The position numbers and the translations under genes were made by a program. Below the pieces are notes generated by a model. The model made no database searches. It was not told the origin of the DNA and was given only the letters and a program-made list of their open reading frames with translations. Of a stretch of 11,832 nt of DNA, positions 7,101 to 10,989 are shown piece after piece. The stretch is from an uncultured Oscillibacter sp. (GTDB lineage: Bacteria > Bacillota > Clostridia > Oscillospirales > Oscillospiraceae). Every line of letters starts with the position of its first letter. Within the stretch, counting starts at the first letter, position 1. The stretch lies in contig CAMNAE010000023.1 of the NCBI GenBank assembly GCA_946530565.1, positions 1 to 11,832 of the forward strand, in the 5' to 3' direction.

Positions 7101-8819
7101 TCCGGCTACGTCTTCGAGGCGACGCCCGAAAACCGCCTGGACGGCGTGACCGCAACGCTCTATTTCAGCGAGAGCGAGAACGGCGACTACTCCGTGTGGA
7201 ACTTCACCGACGGGAAGCAGCAGAACCCGGTCACGACCGCGAATAACGGCACAGACGGCGGCCGCTACTCGTGGATGGTCCCCGAGGGCTGGTGGAAGGT
7301 CCGCTACGACTGTGACGGCTATCAGACCGCCTGGTCCAAGCCGATGCACGTGCTGCCGATCCACACGGCGGTGAACATCGGCCTGCTCTCGACGACCGCG
7401 CCGAAGGCGAAGATCGCTGCGAGCGGCAGCAGCATCACGGTCGCCTTCGACCAGTACATGCAGCTTGAATCCCTCGTGAGGCTGCCGCAGATCTCCGATA
7501 AGAGCGGCGACGCCTTCTATGCCGATACGAACAGCGCCGACTATTCCGACTACAGCTTCGACGCCTCGTTCTTCGGCATCCGCTTCACCGATGCGAGCGG
7601 CCGCGTGATCCCCGGCACGGTGACCTTCCCCGACCGCGTCCGCAACACCGGCTACACCGGCGGCGGCTACGGAACGGACGTGATCGCCTCGCAGTACTTC
7701 GCGCGCACGGCCGTCTTCACACCTGCGCTCGGTCACAGCATCGAGGGCTTCACCGCCGAGCTCACCGACGGCATGGTCAGCTATTCCGGCGTCGCGCTCG
7801 ACAAGACCCCGGCCGCCATCACGACGGTCACGCTCGACCCCGCGGGCGGCGTGCTCTCGGGTACGCTCCTGATCGCGGGCGCGGACGGGAAGGTCGCAAA
7901 GCTCCCGCAGCCGCTCAAAGAGGACGACACCTTCCTCGGCTGGTTCACCGCACGCTCCGGCGGCACGGAGGTGACGGCCGACACCGCGTTTACCACCGAT
8001 ACGACCGTTTACGCGCACTGGGCAAACGCCGACCCGACGGAGGACTACGTCGAGCGCGCCTATGAGATCATCCTCGGGCGCAGCGAAAAAGACATCGAGG
8101 GCATTGCCCACTGGACCAACGAGCTGAACGCGGGCGCCTCCGCCGGCGAGATCATCAAGGAGTTCTTCAGGTCCGATGAGTACAAGGCCCGGGGCCTTAC
8201 GAACGCCGAGACCGTGAGCCTGTGCTATCAGGCGATGCTCTCCCGCGCGCCCGATGCCACGGGGCTTGCGAACTGGACCGCGCTGCTCGACGACGGGTAT
8301 TCGACGACGAAGCTCGTCTCCGAGTTCGTCTCCTCGCCCGAGTTCGCGGCGATCTGCGCGGATTACGGCCTGACCGCCGGGTCGATCGCACTGGACGCGC
8401 GCGACCGGAACAGCAACATCACCCGCTTCGTCCAGCGCTGCTACTCCTTCGCCCTTTCACGCGAGGCCGATGAGGATGGACTCAACGAGTGGTGCGAGCA
8501 CCTGCTCGTGCAGGACCTTACGCCCGAGCGCGTGGCCTTCGGCTTCGTGTTCTCGGATGAGGCGAAGGGCAGGGGCCTTTCGGACAGCGCGTTTATCGAC
8601 ATGCTCTACCGCATGATGCTCGACCGCGCGCCCGACGCCGCAGGCCTTGAGAACTGGCTGGGCGCCCTCGCCGCGATCACGCAGGCTGAGATCGACTGGG
8701 CGCACGCCTCCGGCGAGCGCACGGAAGCCGAGGCCAGAGACCAGGCCCGCCAGAACGTCTACGCGACCTTCGCCGCGAGCGCAGAATTCGCCCTGATGTG
8801 CGCGAACTACGGGTTCTGA
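1128..8819 (+). CDS. Giant secreted multidomain protein (2563 aa): signal peptide, Ig-like segments, InlB-type repeat, four DUF4214 units
   Basis: Residues 1-24 are a clear signal peptide: MKR, a hydrophobic core, and AFA before AEE. The mature part is acidic and rich in Gly, Thr, Tyr and Asp, as in exported beta-sheet proteins. Two similar Ig-like units lie at about 393-468 and 482-557. Residues 838-926 resemble a carboxypeptidase-regulatory or Cna-B-type fold (ISGTLVDSTGSRRAGY, then SDYNGKFSI). A helical part spans about 1735-1975. About 1985-2088 is another sugar-binding-like or Ig-like unit (VWDPSGYVFEATPENRLDGV). Residues 2232-2298 match the Listeria-Bacteroides repeat (LGWFTARSGGTEV to TVYAHW). 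The end (2305-2563) is four DUF4214-type units. There is no LPXTG, SLH, dockerin or transmembrane anchor, and no catalytic motif that I recognise. I infer a surface adhesin or scaffold; large parts (about 25-390 and 930-1730) match nothing I know. The gene is single, with its own promoter, and lacks TTA, CTA and TCA codons up to 8111. Confidence 0.93.
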   Translation: MKRILSLILTAVMLTTLLPAAAFAAEEPSFEESGAVRVTLGEGAGGEGAAQAGAVIPEGAVALQDADERSGVNSMHITNAGASQLNGWETAIYEQRMEELASIPGIDPHSQMHKAQIMFRTCALDVNDYELPVAWYFLASDEPTDHLLTLYSWKRHNVDDFTISADGDFGWYHFTETVYGDGEGELYAYSIGIVVAPEDVTVSIDVWDEETQTTVNVGTFPFIHIRGGGARTPRVTGIDVMDYESYYHEGTEYLAHFSLRLSGFFLPDDVNAYKLWIWDSAKEDYDTSLAQVVSISEPDEYGRITLKFAFEMVPAHDLIWLDLYINGEPAYFFGREEHIDEDPETHVLSFNDYAGGGNVSISSPFSAINGGVTYGAPEPGVAFPRVIVPNFSTEPEITVSVTPGDYAAGEIAYSTDGGESYSAWLPMASSVTVPLGSETGTYSLVFRARADGVEDWTSPEYPVFIEVPLPEPEVLPSVDLPAETTEGSVTAAVAPGSYEGGELSYGVNGVWSEWQEVTASVPIALSEGYGEYEIAFMFRKDGIKETSLPSLCVSYSGPVIERYVRTLYAPAVASFLTDSGFVTTPGATISGAFEATGEAGFAQRATLSYVDGTLTQRSFTVPAAPKDASTFEVYLTVPADAASLTSLSYELIGPEGALDSHVTYDLSGYAVVGETVVDGFPEDYVGTTFRLKGAAERYAVISADNLSGVSLGDLPTGSYTWEISGASGYIAAGGISIERGSSFTLEGLPGLCSLTANADQDIAGSVRVDYTAPDGTAHTAHGALGTAMTQLPKGSTASVSMSYDTAAYPDYLGASEGSISVTLDADKEVAFTMLPLSFRTISGTLVDSTGSRRAGYKTITLEQMVSRGGKTETYRATGRSDYNGKFSIRAYDGIPATLTVNALSFDKTSCTVTDNGDVEGVEITLTFNQDYVVRVELVVNTPEAVDENLSHYVDEEGNSGVDSAFVRGDASLLNLGRVYVSGRSKSLVQGEEYDVITAGGEMLLKFHAGVVPAGAGISATFYYPYGQSWYEYGNGRISINTGPGVTLDEKGNAVLRVDGYRYGGELRCTVVEEEDEDYVGFLALGTEFVYGRGELCLPYENAVNGVLVKTFKCRTEELEDFLSFLSSWSGGMTDEYCHSKWMKTLPNSRYVYLTDPAWKTKTPVGSKVLGAYKLHTQIALSSTPGSVIVTGVLEKRYPDAPDADNIYSAQILVPNGFMMSRSVPCIFNGETIPEGGTYLNDRQWGDGPVAETPVNTFTVELPLDANNRLNATLAIRTYTLSRIDAQGRYSYSMLYKPMELNDEVCLFDVGVPDTVSIADQLDAQGLYGGINVNDPRRATWTLALDVRSFVSENEDENEITIYDNGTVIDTFVLDRTFTTRRVRITDNLNPGVHVISATRTYDGEVMSTQPKAFSLIRGTNESQDVYISNITWQHWNHWDPSADHQDIYLKTLADLSGREIWIWPEKKSNIYFKVNNASLEEIDGITLDVSQQWDKLDAMTRARLGTHKRFDAVCTLSDPVTRTSFWKIEDAYLGYAVALDFQYHYKEGVIYDGDPTEEQRRQAELKALYEANGLGSVPDDLARISQINAATSDEIKTAMAEGAAEGLPAELKNLTLNVASQSDSAITFTASSADVPSFTLSMSEGETIADPNDIWLLMEKEQAEGSQDPNEPASEGWEVAWSQMDTLQGTTIIRMATLNEQLPDGRWHTVSHRRVYLPEQVAAALSGGAALSADEGAELMELRNDFTERADRGKKVYDVTNDIYTYTDLANTFYVNRMEKEMTNFMGSAEAGKKFGKECSLISDRAGTAMNILGVANTAYQIYKGPSGQDGTGLRELLSHVKDERFRKGIEWQIRDYEKLRQDIYVQDTTMNTINSAASFAEVTVWTKVATFLGGLGYNYFSDGAKEYNQQVYNSTLLDIQRQLRFERNKESKKEAEQWLRNKMDSIYGKGNWSEYALEEERKYWVLVEDEYGNFHYVWHEKAYFKVVWDPSGYVFEATPENRLDGVTATLYFSESENGDYSVWNFTDGKQQNPVTTANNGTDGGRYSWMVPEGWWKVRYDCDGYQTAWSKPMHVLPIHTAVNIGLLSTTAPKAKIAASGSSITVAFDQYMQLESLVRLPQISDKSGDAFYADTNSADYSDYSFDASFFGIRFTDASGRVIPGTVTFPDRVRNTGYTGGGYGTDVIASQYFARTAVFTPALGHSIEGFTAELTDGMVSYSGVALDKTPAAITTVTLDPAGGVLSGTLLIAGADGKVAKLPQPLKEDDTFLGWFTARSGGTEVTADTAFTTDTTVYAHWANADPTEDYVERAYEIILGRSEKDIEGIAHWTNELNAGASAGEIIKEFFRSDEYKARGLTNAETVSLCYQAMLSRAPDATGLANWTALLDDGYSTTKLVSEFVSSPEFAAICADYGLTAGSIALDARDRNSNITRFVQRCYSFALSREADEDGLNEWCEHLLVQDLTPERVAFGFVFSDEAKGRGLSDSAFIDMLYRMMLDRAPDAAGLENWLGALAAITQAEIDWAHASGERTEAEARDQARQNVYATFAASAEFALMCANYGF
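2304..2798 (+). repeat. Two tandem Ig-like units inside the giant protein
   Basis: Residues about 393-468 and 482-557 align in order: ITVSVTPGDYAAGEIAYSTD with VTAAVAPGSYEGGELSYGVN, then SAWLP with SEWQE, SVTVPL with SVPIAL, GTYSLVFRARADGVEDWTS with GEYEIAFMFRKDGIKETSL. The spacing is the same and identity is moderate, which shows an old duplication. The pattern (paired strands with a W in the middle and a closing YxxxF strand) is that of an Ig or fibronectin-like beta sandwich. No family can be named with certainty. Confidence 0.7.
7821..8027 (+). other. Listeria-Bacteroides (InlB B-type) repeat domain
   Basis: Residues 2232-2298 show the hallmark order of this family (Flg_new, PF09479): VTLDPAGG, then KVAKLPQPLKEDDTFLGWFT, then GGTEVTADTAFTTDTTVYAHW. 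This small beta-grasp-like domain occurs in exported Firmicute surface proteins, usually in tandem; here there is a single copy directly before the DUF4214 units. Confidence 0.85.
8040..8816 (+). repeat. Four DUF4214-type units at the C-terminus of the giant protein
   Basis: Residues 2305-2563 contain four copies of the pattern Y-x(3)-L-x-R-x(2)-D-x(2)-G-[LI]-x(2)-W, followed by a helix ending in a F-x-x-S-x-E-[YF]-like turn: YEIILGRSEKDIEGIAHW, YQAMLSRAPDATGLANW, YSFALSREADEDGLNEW and YRMMLDRAPDAAGLENW. They pair as two DUF4214 domains, each closing with CADYGL or CANYGF. The fourth unit carries an extra charged stretch of roughly 20 residues (about 2519-2542, containing SGERTEAEARDQ). DUF4214 has no settled function; it often ends large exported proteins, so a role in export or surface retention is plausible. 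Confidence 0.85.
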
Positions 8820-8822
8820 ATC

Positions 8823-8855
8823 AATTAGAAATTAGGAATTAGGAATGAGGAATTT
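8823..8855. repeat. Tandem 7-mer AATTAGG-type repeat
   Basis: Four 7-base units in a row, AATTAGA, AATTAGG, AATTAGG, AATGAGG, followed by AATTT, starting three bases after the stop codon of the giant gene. This A/T-rich block is out of character with its surroundings. Similar AATTAGGAATTAGGAAT strings flank dispersed repeats in Clostridia genomes as far as I recall, and their translations give spurious peptides such as SSFLIPN. It marks the left edge of the repeat block. Confidence 0.7.
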
Positions 8856-8903
8856 CTCGCTCCGGTGGGCGTTGCTGCAAATAACAGCAGTTGTTCAGGA
8901 GCC

Positions 8904-8980
8904 GTAGGGGCGACCCTGCGTGGTCGCCCGGTCCCGACCGACATCCCCGCACGCGGGCGGCCACATGGGGCCGCCCCTGC
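8904..8980. repeat. Double-hairpin dispersed repeat (REP/MITE-like)
   Basis: The element begins GTAGGGGCGACC and ends GGCCGCCCCTGC; the two ends are inverted copies with 10 of 12 matches. Inside are two perfect hairpins: GGGCGACC (8908-8915) with GGTCGCCC (8922-8929), and GGGCGGCC (8955-8962) with GGCCGCCC (8969-8976), each with a 6-base loop. I recognise this as a type of non-coding hairpin repeat common between genes in gut Clostridia. It encodes nothing; a transposase acting in trans, or a role in mRNA 3'-end stability, is possible. Confidence 0.75.
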
Positions 8981-9022
8981 GGGAACGTAACGGCGCGGCG
9001 TCAGAACTTCCTCAGTCGGCCC

Positions 9023-9131
9023 TGTCATCCTGAGCGCAGCGAAGGATCTGTCGGCAGAAGAACGAAGTACGAGTCCTCGCATCGTGCGGTAAACGACAGA
9101 TCCTTCGTCGCTTGCGCTCCTCAGGATGACA
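9023..9131. repeat. Long inverted repeat with TGTCATCCTGAG ends
   Basis: Left arm 9023-9053 and right arm 9094-9131. The outer 12 bases (TGTCATCCTGAG against CTCAGGATGACA) and the inner 13 (GAAGGATCTGTCG against CGACAGATCCTTC) pair perfectly. They are separated by 6 unmatched bases on the left (9035-9040) and 13 on the right (9107-9119), with a 40-base loop at 9054-9093. The TCATCCTGAGCG / GCGAAGGATC sequence is a widespread dispersed bacterial repeat whose translations (CHPERSEGS, LRSAQDD) are often mis-annotated as proteins. The transcript would form a long hairpin. No T-run follows, so it is not itself a terminator. Confidence 0.8.
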
Positions 9132-9218
9132 GAGGTTGCGTGTTGATCCGGAACCTCGGGTTCTGAGGTGCAAGGGCAGGGGGATAGAGCCCCGGCATCC
9201 CCTTTCATCACCGCACTT
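9132..9218. other. Spacer between the repeat block and the terminator
   Basis: No gene, promoter or strong structure is seen here. The only notable element is 9151-9166, which resembles the last 16 bases of the giant gene (see findings). A small hairpin GAACC-TCG-GGTTC lies within it at 9151-9163. Confidence 0.4.
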
Positions 9219-9256
9219 AAAAAGAGTCGGCAGCCGCCGCTGCCGGCTCTTTTTTT
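9219..9256. terminator. Bidirectional intrinsic terminator
   Basis: An 11-bp stem GAGTCGGCAGC (9224-9234) and GCTGCCGGCTC (9239-9249), with one T-G wobble pair and a 4-base loop CGCC, is followed by seven T (9250-9256). It is preceded by five A (9219-9223), so it also works in the other direction. It probably ends the giant gene's transcript about 400 bases after the stop codon, with the repeats inside the 3' untranslated region, and insulates the sensor operon. Confidence 0.88.
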
Positions 9257-9261
9257 CTGCA

Positions 9262-9290
9262 TTGCAAATCAAGTCTCCGGATGCTATATT
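9262..9290 (+). promoter_or_regulatory. Predicted promoter of the sensor operon
   Basis: TTGCAA (9262-9267), a 17-base spacer and TATATT (9285-9290), with TG at 9282-9283 forming an extended -10. It directly follows the terminator T-run. Transcription would begin near 9297, leaving a leader of under 30 bases before the ATG at 9325. Confidence 0.7.
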
Positions 9291-9309
9291 GAAAACAGAA
9301 CAGGAAAGA

Positions 9310-9316
9310 GGGGAGG
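9310..9316 (+). promoter_or_regulatory. Ribosome binding site of the 7TM sensor gene
   Basis: GGGGAGG with eight bases to the ATG at 9325. It selects this start over the in-frame TTG at 9136, which lies upstream of the terminator and promoter. Confidence 0.75.
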
Positions 9317-9324
9317 CGGCAGAG

Positions 9325-10989
9325 ATGCTGCGGGAGCGGGCGAACATTCGATCGGCGTTCGGGGCGCTGCTCGTCGTGGCGCTCGCGGTCGCCTGCCGCC
9401 GCTTTGCCTATACGACGCCGAACGCGGTGCTTGAAAAGCTCGCGCAGTTTCTGCGCTTCTTTTTGTATGCCGGATTCATTTCGCTCTGGGGCATCTCGGT
9501 GCAGCGGCGCGTCGTGCAGTCCCAGGTGCGGCGCTTTATGACGCTCGCCGCCGCGCTGATGCTGCTCTTTCTCACCTTCCGCGAACTCAGGTGGCACCTC
9601 GTGCGCCAGGCGGACGCGCAGCGGCTTTTGTGGTACGGCTATTATCTCTTCCTCCTCGGGATCCCGCTTTTGATCCTCTTCGTCGCGCTCTCGGCCGGTC
9701 GGCCCGAGGACTGGAGCCTCCCGCGGCGCGCGCTGATCCCGGCGCTGCCGACGCTTGCGCTCATGATGCTCGTGCTCACGAACGACCTGCACCACGGCGC
9801 CTTCGTGTTCCTGGGCCCGTGCGAGGCGCAGTACCGTTACGGGCCGGTCTATTATCTGGCGGTCTTGTGGGCGCTCCTCTGCGGCGCCGCTGCCTTTGCG
9901 GTCCTGCTCTCGCGCTGCCGCCTGCCGCGCGCGGGGGGCTTTTTGTATCTGCCGCTCGTACCCTTCGCTCTGATGCTTGTCTATATCCTGCTCTACGCCC
10001 GCTCGCTTCCGCCGGTGGAGCCCTGGCTCGACGACCTCACGGTCACGGCCTGCCTGCTCTTTACGGCCTTTTTCGAGTGCTGCATCCAAAGCGGGCTGAT
10101 CTTATCGAACACCCGCTACGCGGAGCTCTTTGCCGCCTCGGTCGACTCGTCGGCCCTCATCACCGACCGCGAAGGTCACCTCCGCTACGCGGCCGAGGGC
10201 GCGGCGCTGCCGGACGCCGGGACGCTCCGAAAAAGCGAACAGAGTCCGCTGCTGCTGCGCGGCGGACAGCGTTTATCCAGCATGCCGATCCGCGGCGGGC
10301 GCGTCTACTGGACTGAGGACTTATCGGAGCTTCTTGAGCAGAACACGCGCCTCAAAGAGGTGCGCGAGGAGCTCTCGGAGCGAAACGAGATCTTGCGCCT
10401 GGAGTACGCCCAGGGCCGCGAGGAGACGGCGATCCGGGAGCAGAACCGGCTCTATGACCTCATGCAGGAGAGCACGCAGACGCAGCTCGACCGTGTCCGG
10501 GAGCTCGCCGCCGCGTACCGCCGCACGGATTTAGCGCCTGAGAAGCGGCGCCTGCTCGCGCGGATCATCGTGCTCGGCAGCTATATCAAGCGCCGGCGGG
10601 ACTTCGTGCTCTCGCTCGAGCGCTCCGGGACCCTGCCCGAGAACGTTTTAAAAAGCGCGCTGCAGGAGTCGCTTGCCTCGCTCTCGCTGCTCGGTATCCG
10701 CGGCGTCTGTTTCGTGCACACCGGGCGCGAGCAGCCCTCCGGCGCGCTGCTCGCCCGGGCCTATGACTTTTTTGAAGACGTGATCGAGGCGCTGCCTGAG
10801 GGTGCGCGTTTTGTGAACGTGCGCGTGACGGAGCTTCCCGGGGGTCTTACCTGCTCGGTCGAGTCGGACGCGGGCGCGGACGCGGCGCGGCTTTGTGCCA
10901 AATACCCATGCATGGACTTCGAGCCGGACGAGGACGGCGGCGGGATCTGCCGCCTGCCCCTTTTGGAAGAAGGGGGCGTGAAAGCATGA
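9325..10989 (+). CDS. 7TM-type membrane sensor with degenerate histidine-kinase-like cytoplasmic part (554 aa)
   Basis: About eight hydrophobic segments fill residues 10-260 (near 10-24, 43-58, 71-85, 102-123, 137-152, 173-197, 206-224 and 238-260). The loop motif LTNDLHH (151-157) followed by YGPVYYLAV fits the histidine kinase N-terminal 7TM family (PF16927) of Clostridia. Residues 263-300 (YAELFAASVDSSALITDREG) look like a shortened PAS domain. A charged coiled coil follows at about 333-395. The C-terminal part resembles a kinase dimerisation/ATP-binding region, but the helix LLARIIVLGSYIKRRRDFVL (410-429) has no phospho-accepting His, and I see no GxG lid or N-box. I infer a non-catalytic or accessory sensor that works with the histidine kinase encoded next. 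The stop overlaps that gene's start (ATGA), so the two are translationally coupled. The ligand is unknown. Confidence 0.85.
   Translation: MLRERANIRSAFGALLVVALAVACRRFAYTTPNAVLEKLAQFLRFFLYAGFISLWGISVQRRVVQSQVRRFMTLAAALMLLFLTFRELRWHLVRQADAQRLLWYGYYLFLLGIPLLILFVALSAGRPEDWSLPRRALIPALPTLALMMLVLTNDLHHGAFVFLGPCEAQYRYGPVYYLAVLWALLCGAAAFAVLLSRCRLPRAGGFLYLPLVPFALMLVYILLYARSLPPVEPWLDDLTVTACLLFTAFFECCIQSGLILSNTRYAELFAASVDSSALITDREGHLRYAAEGAALPDAGTLRKSEQSPLLLRGGQRLSSMPIRGGRVYWTEDLSELLEQNTRLKEVREELSERNEILRLEYAQGREETAIREQNRLYDLMQESTQTQLDRVRELAAAYRRTDLAPEKRRLLARIIVLGSYIKRRRDFVLSLERSGTLPENVLKSALQESLASLSLLGIRGVCFVHTGREQPSGALLARAYDFFEDVIEALPEGARFVNVRVTELPGGLTCSVESDAGADAARLCAKYPCMDFEPDEDGGGICRLPLLEEGGVKA
10970..10976 (+). 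promoter_or_regulatory. Ribosome binding site of the histidine kinase gene, inside the sensor gene
   Basis: AAGGGGG, nine bases before the ATG at 10986, within the last codons of the upstream gene. It is G-rich and imperfect, consistent with coupling through the ATGA overlap. Confidence 0.5.

Noticed and set aside
1083..8111. Minus-strand open frame of 2342 codons opposite the giant gene
   Set aside because: It is codon-on-codon antisense to a gene with a signal peptide, ribosome site and recognisable domains. Its translation is a low-complexity mix of Val, Asp, Arg, His and Ala, typical of the complement of GC-rich codons. It has no ribosome site at its start.
8823..8855. Tandem 7-mers as a CRISPR array
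   Set aside because: Units are seven bases and directly adjacent with no spacers; no cas gene is nearby.
9136..9324. Upstream TTG start for the 7TM sensor gene, adding 63 residues
   Set aside because: The extension runs through the intrinsic terminator and the promoter, lacks a ribosome site and adds Arg-rich sequence, whereas the ATG at 9325 has GGGGAGG at correct spacing.
8825..9347. Small open frames in the repeat block, with peptides like SSFLIPNF, CHPEER and LRCAQDD
   Set aside because: These are known translation artefacts of dispersed repeats; the frames cross hairpins and the terminator and have no ribosome sites.
9217..10089. Minus-strand open frame of 290 codons opposite the sensor gene
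   Set aside because: Charged low-complexity translation, antisense to transmembrane segments of a well-supported gene; it also starts without a ribosome site.
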